11,936 nucleotides of DNA from positions 1,016-12,951 of the forward strand of contig DQHV01000233.1 of assembly GCA_003524335.1 (NCBI GenBank), in the 5' to 3' direction. The DNA comes from Candidatus Aminicenantota bacterium. Its GTDB lineage: Bacteria > Acidobacteriota > Aminicenantia > Aminicenantales > UBA8522. A program made the translations under genes and the position numbers. Of this stretch, positions 1-6,900 are shown piece after piece (the stretch's first letter is position 1; each line of letters begins with the position of its first letter). The notes beneath the pieces were generated by a model that searched no databases, was not told where the DNA came from, and saw nothing but the letters and a program-made list of their open reading frames with translations.

Positions 1-159
1 ACGGGCGAAAAGAATGATGAGGGCGACGATGAGCCCGCCCACAACCGGAGCGGGAATGTTATACCGGGAGAGAGGCCGGATGAAACGGCAGAGGCCGTAG
101 CCCACAAACAGCACGATCCCGGCAAACGCGATGGTCTGGACGAGGTCGAGGCTCAACAT
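1..159 (-). CDS. gltS: Sodium/glutamate symporter GltS-type, N-terminal part (runs off left edge)
   Basis: Translating the minus strand from the ATG at 159 gives 53 residues beginning MLSLDLVQTIAFAGIVLF and continuing open to the window edge. The pattern is a first hydrophobic helix, a basic linker containing RPLSRYNIPAPVVGG, then a second hydrophobic helix. It resembles the start of GltS/ESS-family Na+-glutamate symporters, where a conserved 'IPxPVxGG' stretch follows the first membrane helix. The known family role is sodium-coupled glutamate uptake at the inner membrane. The start is supported by an AGGAGAG ribosome-binding site at 165-171, 5 bases upstream. It lies 33 bp after APC permease 1 on the same strand, so co-transcription with the other amino-acid carriers is likely. 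Only about an eighth of the usual ~400 residues is visible, so the family call rests on the N-terminus alone. Confidence 0.72.
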   Translation of the reverse strand, partial: MLSLDLVQTIAFAGIVLFVGYGLCRFIRPLSRYNIPAPVVGGLIVALIILFAR

Positions 160-192
160 GTCCGCTCTCCTGGTGAATCAGATTCTCAAATC

Positions 193-1572
193 TTAGGCCT
201 GGGCTTTCTGGAGCCTGGCTTTCCAGAAGAAATAGATGGGAACGCCGATGGCGATAACGCCCAGCCCGGCAGACGAGTTCCAGAATGTCCGGATCAGCGA
301 ATTGAGGGTGAGGAAGACGGCGGAGAGGATGAAGAGGATCGGCGTCACCGGGTATCCCCAGGTCTTATATGGCCTCGGTAAATCGGGCATCTTCTTGCGG
401 AGGATGATGACTCCGGCGACGGTGAGGCCCATGAAGATCCAGTAGCCGAAGATGACATAGGTGAAGAGCTGCTCGAAAGTGCCGCTGGTGCTGAGGATGC
501 ATCCCCAGACGGCCATGACGATGATGGCCACATGGGGCGTGAGGTACTTGGGGTGAATTTTCGCTACCGATTTGAAGAAGAGGCCGTCTTTGGCCATCGC
601 ATAAAAGGCACGCGGTGAGGTCATCAGATGGCCGTTGCAGGTCCCGGTGATAGAGGTCAGGATGATCAGGGCGATGATCGAGGCGCCCACTGGGCCGACG
701 GCGGCCTGCATGACATCGGCGGCGATCCGGTCCGACTGGGCCATCTGGGCGGCTGGGAACACATACAGGTAGGCCAGGTTGGCCAGGATGTAGAGGAAGA
801 TGACCGAGGCGCTGCCGATGAACAATCCCAGCGGAAGCTGCTTTTTCGGGTTCTTGATCTCGCCGGCGCTGTAGGTGCTGGTCTCCCATCCTTTATAAGC
901 CCAGAGGGCGGCGACGAGGGCAACGCCGAAGCTTCCGAGAACGCCGCCACCGGCCGGCTGGACTCCCGAAGAAGAAGAGAGAAAATTACCAGTGCTTCCT
1001 TTGGCGAAAATGAAGACAACCACACAGACGCCAATCAGGGCGATGAACTTGATGCTGGTCAGGAAATTCATCACCAGAGCGCCCTTTCTCACTCCCATAT
1101 AGTTCACCATCGCCAGGATCAAGATCAAGGCCACGGCAACGACTTTTCCCTGGAGGCCGGAGAGCTTAACAAAGTAAGGGAGGTACTTGGTGGAAAACCC
1201 GACTGCCAGAGTGGCCAAGGTTCCTGCTTCGACGACGAGGAACAGGGTCCAGCCGAAGAGGAAGGCGATCAGGGTGCCGTAGGCCTCCCGGAGATAGATG
1301 TAGATTCCTCCTGCCTGGGAAAAGGCGGCGCCGAGCTCGGCCAGGGAGAGGGCGCCGAAAAAGCTCAGGATTCCCCCGACAATCCAGACGGCCATCATGA
1401 GTTCCGGTGTTCCGACATCCTTGGCCACCTTGGCGGGGTTGATGAAAATCCCGGAGCCGATCATCGTGCCAACGACAATCGCCACGATGCTGAAGAGGCC
1501 GAGCACCCGAGGAAGCTCGGGCGTGGCTGGTTTCATTTCCCTGGACTGAGGGGCATTCATGTTCATGCCCAT
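193..1572 (-). CDS. APC-superfamily amino-acid permease 1 (LAT/YfnA-like)
   Basis: A 459-residue, very hydrophobic protein with about 12 predicted membrane helices, the usual size for APC-superfamily amino-acid/polyamine permeases. Helix 1 carries the diagnostic GTMIGSGIF stretch (GSGIF near residues 39-43), the unwound substrate-contact segment. The region after helix 6 has WAYKGWE followed by GEIKNPKKQLP, matching the conserved GE(I/V)KxP loop. The C-terminus has LRKKMPDLPRPYKTWGYP, typical of LAT-like bacterial members. The likely role is uptake or exchange of neutral amino acids at the inner membrane; the exact substrate is not readable. Start choice is unclear: a TTG at 1584 and ATGs at 1572, 1566 and 1560 are all in frame, and none has a good Shine-Dalgarno sequence. 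I chose 1572. It follows the AGCS symporter by about 77 bp and precedes gltS by 33 bp. It is clearly paralogous to the permease at 5280-6641. Confidence 0.93.
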   Translation of the reverse strand: MGMNMNAPQSREMKPATPELPRVLGLFSIVAIVVGTMIGSGIFINPAKVAKDVGTPELMMAVWIVGGILSFFGALSLAELGAAFSQAGGIYIYLREAYGTLIAFLFGWTLFLVVEAGTLATLAVGFSTKYLPYFVKLSGLQGKVVAVALILILAMVNYMGVRKGALVMNFLTSIKFIALIGVCVVVFIFAKGSTGNFLSSSSGVQPAGGGVLGSFGVALVAALWAYKGWETSTYSAGEIKNPKKQLPLGLFIGSASVIFLYILANLAYLYVFPAAQMAQSDRIAADVMQAAVGPVGASIIALIILTSITGTCNGHLMTSPRAFYAMAKDGLFFKSVAKIHPKYLTPHVAIIVMAVWGCILSTSGTFEQLFTYVIFGYWIFMGLTVAGVIILRKKMPDLPRPYKTWGYPVTPILFILSAVFLTLNSLIRTFWNSSAGLGVIAIGVPIYFFWKARLQKAQA

Positions 1573-1649
1573 ATTTATAATCAAAACAGGAGAGAAAATA
1601 AATAGGATTTTTTCGAGCGGTTCCCGATCCTTGGCTAGGGCCTGGAATT

Positions 1650-3077
1650 TTAGGATCCGGCGGAATGCTGCTTATCGAAACCATCGAGGGTCTTGTATCT
1701 CTTCCAGAACTGCCGGCTTGTCCTGGCCACTATCCCGCTCAGCACGAAAAGGGCGATGAGGTTCGGAATGGCCATGAAAGCGTTGGCGACGTCGCCGATA
1801 TAGAAAACGAGCTGGATCGAGATCAGGGCCCCGATGAACCCGAGCCCGATGTAGATGGCCCGGTAGACCTGAGTCACCCTGTATCCGAAAATGAATTTCA
1901 TGCACTGCTCCCCGTAGTAATACCAGCCGATGAGGGTCGTATACCCGAACAGGAAAGACCCGAGAGCGACGGTGATGCTCCCGATAACGCCCGCTTCTAA
2001 GGCAAAGGAGGAGGCCGTCAGGGCAGTCCCCTGGATTGCGTCGGCGGCTTTGGTCGACTGCCAGAGTCCCGTCGAGAGGTTGATGAGCGCGGTGAACGAA
2101 CAGACGACGATCGTGTCGATAAAGACCTCGGCGACGCCCATGAGTCCCTGATGGACCGGCGACTTGGCCTGGGCGGCCGCGTGGGCGATGGGAGCGCTTC
2201 CCAGCCCGGCTTCGTTGGTCAGGAGTCCCCGCCGGAAGCCCATCTGCACGGCCGTCTTCACCGTGTAGCCGATGGCCCCGCCACCCATCGCGTAGGGTGT
2301 GAAGGCATGTTTAAAGATCAATTCGAAGACTTTGGGGAGAACACTGACATTGGAAAGGATAACAAACGTGCCGACGATGATATAGAGGAAGATCATCACC
2401 GGGACGACCCGCTCGGCCACGGCGCCGATCCGCTTGATGCCGCCGATGATGACGATACTGACGAGCAGAGTGATGACGACGGCGCTGACGATTTTGGGGA
2501 TGCCGAACTGGCTGTTGAAGACCATCGTCATCTGGTTGGCCTGCATCATATTGCCGGTTCCGAACAGGGTGGCGAAGGCGCCGCAGATGGCGAAGGCCGG
2601 AGCCAGGATGGCGGCAAACTTCTTGTTGGTGAAGCCGTTCTTAATGTAGTACATGGGGCCGCCGGCGATCTTGCCGTCCGGGTAGTGCTCGCGGAATTTC
2701 ACCCCCAGAAGGGCTTCCGAATACTTGGTGGCCATGCCGACGAACCCGCAGACCCAAAGCCAGAAGATGGCCCCGGGGCCGCCCGTGGTCAGGGCGAAGG
2801 CGACGCCGCCGATATTTCCGTTGCCGACGGTGGCGGCCAGGGCCGTCGAGAGCGCCTGGAAGGCCGAGACGTCGCCCTCTCTTCTCACTTTTTTCCCCTT
2901 ATGGAGGAGGCCGGCGAACATGATCCGGAAGGCATCGCCGAGATGGCGGAACTGGACGAAGCGGGTCCGGATGGTCAGCCAGATGCCCGCAGCCAGCAGG
3001 AAAAACAGCAGAATGGACCAAATATTGTAGGCCGTCTTGTCGACCCAACGGGCGAGGTTGTCCAAGAATCCTTCCAT
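1650..3077 (-). CDS. AGCS-family sodium:alanine/glycine symporter
   Basis: A 475-residue membrane protein with about 11 hydrophobic helices. Length and sequence fit the alanine/glycine:cation symporter family (AgcS/AlsT/DagA). Recognisable motifs are a GNGNIGGVA glycine-rich segment near residues 85-93 (ion/substrate region), GGPMYYI near 129-135, and the family signature NEAGLGSAPIAHA near 288-300. Family members import alanine or glycine with Na+ or H+ across the inner membrane. The ATG at 3077 is well supported by an AAGGAG at 3084-3089, 6 bases upstream. It is the first gene of the minus-strand carrier cluster AGCS, APC permease and GltS, so the main promoter should lie in the 330-bp region to its right. 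No truncation is seen. Confidence 0.95.
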   Translation of the reverse strand: MEGFLDNLARWVDKTAYNIWSILLFFLLAAGIWLTIRTRFVQFRHLGDAFRIMFAGLLHKGKKVRREGDVSAFQALSTALAATVGNGNIGGVAFALTTGGPGAIFWLWVCGFVGMATKYSEALLGVKFREHYPDGKIAGGPMYYIKNGFTNKKFAAILAPAFAICGAFATLFGTGNMMQANQMTMVFNSQFGIPKIVSAVVITLLVSIVIIGGIKRIGAVAERVVPVMIFLYIIVGTFVILSNVSVLPKVFELIFKHAFTPYAMGGGAIGYTVKTAVQMGFRRGLLTNEAGLGSAPIAHAAAQAKSPVHQGLMGVAEVFIDTIVVCSFTALINLSTGLWQSTKAADAIQGTALTASSFALEAGVIGSITVALGSFLFGYTTLIGWYYYGEQCMKFIFGYRVTQVYRAIYIGLGFIGALISIQLVFYIGDVANAFMAIPNLIALFVLSGIVARTSRQFWKRYKTLDGFDKQHSAGS

Positions 3078-3176
3078 CGGCAGCTCCTTAGAAGAAAGAC
3101 ATCATGGGATTGTCCCAATAAAGCAGGTGAGCGGACCGAGAAGTCACGAAGATTTTCGCGCCGACCATGAACGCTA

Positions 3177-3206
3177 TCTATAACATAAATCATCTCGACC
3201 ATGCAA
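3177..3206 (-). promoter_or_regulatory. Possible sigma-70-type promoter for the AGCS symporter operon
   Basis: On the minus strand TTGCAT (3206-3201) and TATAGA (3182-3177) are separated by 18 bases, each matching four of six consensus positions. They lie about 100 bp upstream of the AGCS start codon, in an AT-richer patch. Matches this weak occur by chance, so this is only a candidate. Confidence 0.25.
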
Positions 3207-3223
3207 TAACCTGAATAGGGTCA

Positions 3224-3255
3224 GGCCATTGGTGACACCTAGGCTTTTTGTTTTT
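3224..3255 (+). terminator. Terminator-like hairpin followed by T-rich run, with no gene before it
   Basis: GGCC-ATT-GGT pairs imperfectly with ACC-TA-GGCT around a GAC loop (3224-3245). This gives about eight pairs including a G-T wobble, and TTTTTGTTTTTG follows. The shape fits a rho-independent terminator on the plus strand, but no plus-strand gene lies upstream. It could be a leader attenuator for the thioredoxin gene, stop antisense transcription, or be chance. Confidence 0.25.
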
Positions 3256-3343
3256 GTTACCATTGTCGATAGTCCTCACAGGGCGTTAGGTAGTCCCGGG
3301 CCAGTTGTCTTTAGTGCGCTAAGCTGATAACATCGTCGAGGTC

Positions 3344-3428
3344 ATGATTCATCTTCTCGCAACCATCATGTCCGCTCTCTGTCTTTGCGAAAACTTGCAG
3401 CCATTGAACATGCTGGTCTTTTCCAAAA
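3344..3428 (+). other. Probable N-terminal coding segment of the thioredoxin gene, out of frame
   Basis: An ATG at 3344 opens a frame starting MIHLLATIMSALCLC, a short basic-free but hydrophobic start that could be a weak signal peptide. The frame runs into the region where the downstream gene begins, offset by one base. Dropping one A from the AAAA run at 3425-3428 joins it to KPPDFRLTGTDGRAW, a normal start of a redoxin fold. As written it yields a different frame that stops near 3550. GAGG at 3337-3340 is a poorly spaced ribosome-binding site. Whether 3344 is the true start is uncertain. Confidence 0.4.
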
Positions 3429-3443
3429 CCGCCGGATTTCCGT

Positions 3444-4448
3444 TTGACGGGCACGGACGGAAGAGCCTGGAGCTTCAAAGATTTCGACCGGCACAGGCTG
3501 GTCATCGTTGTCTTCAGCTGCAACCACTGCCCGACGGCCCAGGCTTATGAAGACCGGCTGATCCGGGTCTGCCTTGATTATCAGGCCAAGGGCGTCGGCA
3601 TGGTCATGATTTCGCCCAATAGCCCAAAGGCGCTCAACCTGGCCGAAATGGGATACACCGATGTGGGGGATACGCTGGAGGACATGAAAATCCGGGCCAA
3701 GGATAAACAGTTTCCTTTTCCCTATCTCTACGACGGAGATGATCAGAAGACGTCTCTTGCTTATGGCCCCGTAGCTACGCCTCACGTCTTTATCTTTGAT
3801 GAAAAGCGCCTGCTCCAATACGCGGGACGGGTGGATGAGCAAGAAAAGCCCGGCAGCGGAAAGGCCGAGGACCTGAGGAAGGCCCTCGACGCTCTTCTAG
3901 CCGGGAAGAAGCCTATGCCCGCCATGACAAAAGTGTTCGGCTGCTCCATCAAATGGGCCTGGAAGGATGAATACACGAAGCAGCTTTACAGGGAGTGGGC
4001 AGAGCTGCCCGTGAATCTCGAGCCGATTGACTTGGCGGCTGTTAAACAGACTCTGGCGAACTCCTCGAAAAAACTCCGTCTGATCAACGTCTGGGCGACA
4101 TGGTGCGCGCCTTGCACCGCCGAATTCCCCGAGTTGGTCAAGACCGACCGCATGTACCGCGGCCGGGACTTTGAATTTGTCTCCATCAGCGCCGACAAGG
4201 CCGATAAACGCGACCGGGCTCTCGAGTTTCTCAAGAAAAACCAGGCTTCCAACAAGAATTACATCTTCACGGGGGAGAGCGTCTACCCGCTCATCGAAAT
4301 GATTGACCCGGCCTGGCAGGGAGCCCTACCCTATACCCTGATCGTCGAATCCGGGGGAAAGATCGTCTATCGCTGCCAGGGCATGGTCGACCCGCTGGCC
4401 CTGAGGAAGTTCATCGTCGAACATCCGCTGATCGGGCGATACTATTAA
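3444..4448 (+). CDS. Two-domain thioredoxin-fold protein (peroxiredoxin-like plus TlpA-like), N-terminus frameshifted
   Basis: The open frame encodes two thioredoxin folds in tandem. The first (residues about 1-155) has FSCNHCP with C26 and C29 as CxxC and ATPHVFIFD supplying the cis-proline, as in the AhpC/TSA-like 'CNHCP' thioredoxin family. The second (about 195-334) has NVWATWCAPC with C221/C224, the TlpA/ResA-type active site, and LPYTLIV as its cis-proline region. The likely role is thiol-disulfide exchange, probably in the cell envelope as for other TlpA-like proteins. The listed start is a TTG without a ribosome-binding site. Family-like sequence (PPDFRLTGTDG) continues upstream of it in the same frame as far as a TGA at 3405, with no start codon. 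The true N-terminus is therefore probably the 3344 frame joined by a one-base shift in the A4 run at 3425-3428. If the shift is real the gene may be inactive; if it is a base-call error the gene is intact at about 367 residues. It converges on the methyltransferase gene. Confidence 0.85.
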   Translation: MTGTDGRAWSFKDFDRHRLVIVVFSCNHCPTAQAYEDRLIRVCLDYQAKGVGMVMISPNSPKALNLAEMGYTDVGDTLEDMKIRAKDKQFPFPYLYDGDDQKTSLAYGPVATPHVFIFDEKRLLQYAGRVDEQEKPGSGKAEDLRKALDALLAGKKPMPAMTKVFGCSIKWAWKDEYTKQLYREWAELPVNLEPIDLAAVKQTLANSSKKLRLINVWATWCAPCTAEFPELVKTDRMYRGRDFEFVSISADKADKRDRALEFLKKNQASNKNYIFTGESVYPLIEMIDPAWQGALPYTLIVESGGKIVYRCQGMVDPLALRKFIVEHPLIGRYY

Positions 4449-4474
4449 TGACAGCGGTCGTGTAAGGGTCTTTG

Positions 4475-4564
4475 CTAAAAATTCTCCAGGAGCTCCAGTA
4501 TAAGGCCGAGCTTGGCCGCGCCGTCGATGTAGGCGTAGCGTCCAAGCGAGAGCGCCTTCCTCAT
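4475..4564 (-). pseudogene. Possible C-terminal remnant of a VOC/glyoxalase-type gene
   Basis: Just after the methyltransferase stop, another minus-strand frame reads 29 residues ending in YAYIDGAAKLGLILELLENF and a TAG. The pattern Y-x-D followed by LGLILELLE resembles the last strand of vicinal-oxygen-chelate proteins, whose final metal ligand is the Glu of a similar 'GxxxELLE' motif. No upstream part of such a gene is present, so it would be a leftover tail, perhaps of a gene deleted between it and the methyltransferase. It could also be a chance frame. Confidence 0.3.
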
Positions 4565-4572
4565 TCATGAAC

Positions 4573-5283
4573 TCACGCTTTTCTGGCCGTGGCCAGCCAG
4601 TGCGGCATTGGCGACGGCAAAGGACGGCAATTGAAGTCGGTGAAGCCCGCCTCCACTAGCCACGCCTTGAGCTCGTCCTCTGAAAACACCCACCCGTGCG
4701 GGGTCGTCAGCGCCATGTTCAGGGCGAAGAGCGCCGAGAACTTCGGCTGGGTGTGGCTGGCGTCAGTCATCATGTCGAGCACGGCGATGGAACCTCCCTG
4801 GCGCAGAGCCCCGTGGGCGCGCCGGAGGAGGTTCCGGATCGCAGCCGGGTCTTCCTGGTGCAGTACACCGAAGAAGATGACCGCGTCCTGATTAGCAGGA
4901 AAAGCAATAGTGTGATAATCCCCGGCTAGAGTCTGCACCCGGTCTCCGACTCCGGCCTGAGAGATGATTTCTTCGGCAATGCGCACAACCTCGGGGAGGT
5001 CGAGCACGGTGCATGTGATTTGGGGAAAGGCGCGGGCGATGAGGATCGAGTACGTCCCCGGCCCGCCGCCGACGTCGAGGACAGCCTTCCGGCCGGACAA
5101 CGCGAGCAGAGGGACCACAGCCTGACCAATTCCCATGGCGCGGCCGTGCATAGCCAGGACGAAAGTGCGCGTGCGCTCCGAGTCCTCGCCCAGCTTAGCG
5201 AAAAGTCCGAGGTCCGAGGCGGCGAACAGGACGCTCGATTCGTAAAAGGCGCTCGCCATCTCGACGAGGCGCGTCGGGTTCAC
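4573..5283 (-). CDS. SAM-dependent O-methyltransferase, apparently lacking its winged-helix/dimerisation region
   Basis: 236 residues. The C-terminal part (about 65-236) is a complete class I methyltransferase fold of the O-methyltransferase family (PF00891-like). It has VLDVGGGPGTYS (VGGGPG at 71-76, SAM-binding motif I), LDLP at 94-97 (acidic motif II region), GDYHTIAFP, FFGVLHQED (motif IV region), RQGGSIAVLDMMTD and WVFSEDELKAWLVEAGF. Residues 1-30, with AFYESSVLFAASDLGLFAKL, match the very start of the usual ~335-residue proteins. They run at once into GEDSERTRTFV, which normally lies about 100 residues later. The winged-helix and most of the dimerisation domain are therefore missing in frame. 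The GTG start overlaps the permease stop (GTGA) and is preceded by GGAGG at 5 bases, so translation is coupled to permease 2. The substrate is unknown. The protein may be non-functional or a reduced variant. Confidence 0.85.
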   Translation of the reverse strand: MNPTRLVEMASAFYESSVLFAASDLGLFAKLGEDSERTRTFVLAMHGRAMGIGQAVVPLLALSGRKAVLDVGGGPGTYSILIARAFPQITCTVLDLPEVVRIAEEIISQAGVGDRVQTLAGDYHTIAFPANQDAVIFFGVLHQEDPAAIRNLLRRAHGALRQGGSIAVLDMMTDASHTQPKFSALFALNMALTTPHGWVFSEDELKAWLVEAGFTDFNCRPLPSPMPHWLATARKA

Positions 5284-6641
5284 CCGGACCTCCGTTTCCA
5301 GTAGAGGTAGGCCGGAAGACCCAGGAAGATGATCAGCAGGCCGAAGAGAGACTCCTTAGGCTTCTGGACCAGGCTGTTGAAAGAGATGAAAAGGGCGGCC
5401 AGCATGAAGATGATCGGTGTCACCGGGTAGCCCCAGGTCTTGTACGGCCTGGGCAGGTCGGGCCGCTTCTTCCGGAGGACGATGACCGCGCCGACGGTCA
5501 GGCCGAAGAAGAGCCATTGGCCGAAGATGACGTAGGTGAAAAGCGCCTGAAATGTCTCCAGGAGCAGAGTGAGGACCAGACTCCAGAGGCCGAGGGCGAT
5601 GATGGAAAAATGAGGCGTCAGGAACCGGGGATGGGCATCGGCGATCCTCTTGAAGAAGAGGCCGTCCCTGGCCATGGCGAAATAAACCCGCGGCGAGCAG
5701 AGGAAGTTCTGGTTGGCGGCGCCCATGATGGAGAAGAGGATGATGAAGGAGATGATCGAAGCGCCCAGCGGGCCGACGACGACGTTCATGACGTCGCTGG
5801 CGATGCGGGGGGATAGGGCGATCTGGCTCGCAGGGAAGACATAGAGGTAGGCCATGTTGGCGACGGCGTAGATGATGACGCAGGCCATGGTACCGATGAG
5901 AAGGCCCATCGGCAGGTTCCGCTCCGGACGCTTGACTTCACCGGCGCTGTAGGTCGCTCCCTCCCATCCCTTGTAAGCCCAGAGGGAAGCGACGAGGGCG
6001 ACCCCGAACGCCCCGAACATGCTCCCGGACAGGCCCGAGGGGAGCGGTCTGATCCAATTGGACGCGCTGGCGTCCTTGGCGAAGATAAAGACGATGATGC
6101 AGACAGCGGCCAGGGCGACGAACTTGATGATAGTCAGGACGTTCTGGAGGTTGGCCCCCCAGCGGACGCCGACGTAGTTGACGACGACAAGGAAGAGAAT
6201 GAAGACCGCCGCCACGATCTTCTGCCCGAGAGGAGAAATCTTGACGAAATAGGGCAGGTAGTTGGAGACGAAGGCCACCGTCAGCGTGGCGATGGCTCCG
6301 GAGTCGATGACCAGAAACAGAGTCCAGCCGAACAGAAAGGCGGGAAGGGGGCCGAAGGCTTCTCGCAAGAAATTGTACATCCCCCCCGCCCTGGGCATGG
6401 CGGCACTCATTTCCGAGAAGGACAGGGCGCCGAAGTAGCTCAGCAGCCCGCCGGCAATCCAGACGGCGAAGATCAGAAGCGGGGCGCCGACACCGCGGGC
6501 GATATCGGCTGGAACGAGGAAGATCCCCGAGCCGATGACGCCGCCGACCACGATCGCGACCACGTCCCACAGCCCGAGGACTCGAGGCAGCTCGATCCTG
6601 GACTTATCGGAGACCGAGCCAGAAGGCCGGGTGTCATTCAT
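5280..6641 (-). CDS. APC-superfamily amino-acid permease 2 (LAT/YfnA-like)
   Basis: 453 residues with about 12 hydrophobic helices. It is strongly similar along its whole length to the permease at 193-1572. Shared landmarks are IELPRVLGLWD just before helix 1, GGVIGSGIFLVPADIA (GSGIF at 37-41), LREAFGPLPAFLFGWTLFLV, ALWAYKGWE-type and GEVKRPERNLP segments, and RKKRPDLPRPYKTWGYPVTPI near the C-terminus. The family role is amino-acid uptake or exchange at the inner membrane; the substrate is unassigned. The ATG at 6641 has only a weak AAGAG about 8 bases upstream but begins the protein at the expected place. It overlaps the downstream methyltransferase by 4 bp (GTGA), forming a two-gene operon that faces the thioredoxin gene. 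The divergent 250-bp region to its right should hold its promoter. Confidence 0.93.
   Translation of the reverse strand: MNDTRPSGSVSDKSRIELPRVLGLWDVVAIVVGGVIGSGIFLVPADIARGVGAPLLIFAVWIAGGLLSYFGALSFSEMSAAMPRAGGMYNFLREAFGPLPAFLFGWTLFLVIDSGAIATLTVAFVSNYLPYFVKISPLGQKIVAAVFILFLVVVNYVGVRWGANLQNVLTIIKFVALAAVCIIVFIFAKDASASNWIRPLPSGLSGSMFGAFGVALVASLWAYKGWEGATYSAGEVKRPERNLPMGLLIGTMACVIIYAVANMAYLYVFPASQIALSPRIASDVMNVVVGPLGASIISFIILFSIMGAANQNFLCSPRVYFAMARDGLFFKRIADAHPRFLTPHFSIIALGLWSLVLTLLLETFQALFTYVIFGQWLFFGLTVGAVIVLRKKRPDLPRPYKTWGYPVTPIIFMLAALFISFNSLVQKPKESLFGLLIIFLGLPAYLYWKRRSG
5289..5293 (-). promoter_or_regulatory. Ribosome-binding site that fixes the GTG start of the methyltransferase
   Basis: GGAGG on the minus strand lies inside the last codons of permease 2, 5 bases before the GTG at 5283. 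Together with the 4-base GTGA overlap it indicates translational coupling and supports GTG rather than an internal ATG. Confidence 0.7.
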
Positions 6642-6900
6642 GGGTGAACTCTTGGATGTGATGTCAGGCCCTGAGCAACCATCCGAGACTAGATATCCGG
6701 AACGGAGAAAATAATCAAGCGCTTTTTTTTATTGTCTCGCGCCGTCAATAGCGCTCAATACTACGGTGAAATAGAACAAGGGTTCTTGATCAACCTCCTC
6801 CACGGCGAGCGCCATGACTTGCTCATCATTATTCTTTTTAACTTTGGGACAAGCCCCACGATTGAGAAGGATCCTTACCGGCGGTCGTTAAGCATTGTTG
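6642..6900. other. Divergent intergenic region between permease 2 and the DUF4258 gene
   Basis: AT-richer than its surroundings, with a run of eight or more T at 6723-6730 flanked by GCGC-containing arms. No strong promoter match was found; TTGATT-17-TATCTA on the minus strand, about 90 bp before permease 2, is a weak candidate. A minus-strand frame stays open for 52 codons (6732-6887) and vaguely resembles one ankyrin repeat, but it has no start or context. No RNA gene was recognised. Confidence 0.5.

Larger units (their letters stand above)
3078..3343. other. Divergent intergenic region between AGCS symporter and thioredoxin gene
   Basis: No convincing reading frame on either strand. It must hold the promoter of the minus-strand carrier cluster and probably that of the plus-strand thioredoxin gene. 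It is locally more AT-rich than the genes. A weak minus-strand promoter-like pair and a terminator-like hairpin pointing in the plus direction are listed separately. No tRNA, clear riboswitch or repeat was recognised. Confidence 0.6.

Noticed and set aside
628..1605. Long open frame (325 codons) on the plus strand opposite APC permease 1
   Set aside because: Antisense to a clear membrane permease; its sequence is Gly/Asp/Glu/His-rich, as expected from the complement of hydrophobic codons in GC-rich DNA, with no recognisable domain.
2151..3170. Long open frame (339 codons) on the plus strand opposite the AGCS symporter
   Set aside because: Same type of antisense shadow: acidic low-complexity product opposite a well-defined symporter, extending past its start only because no stop happens to occur.
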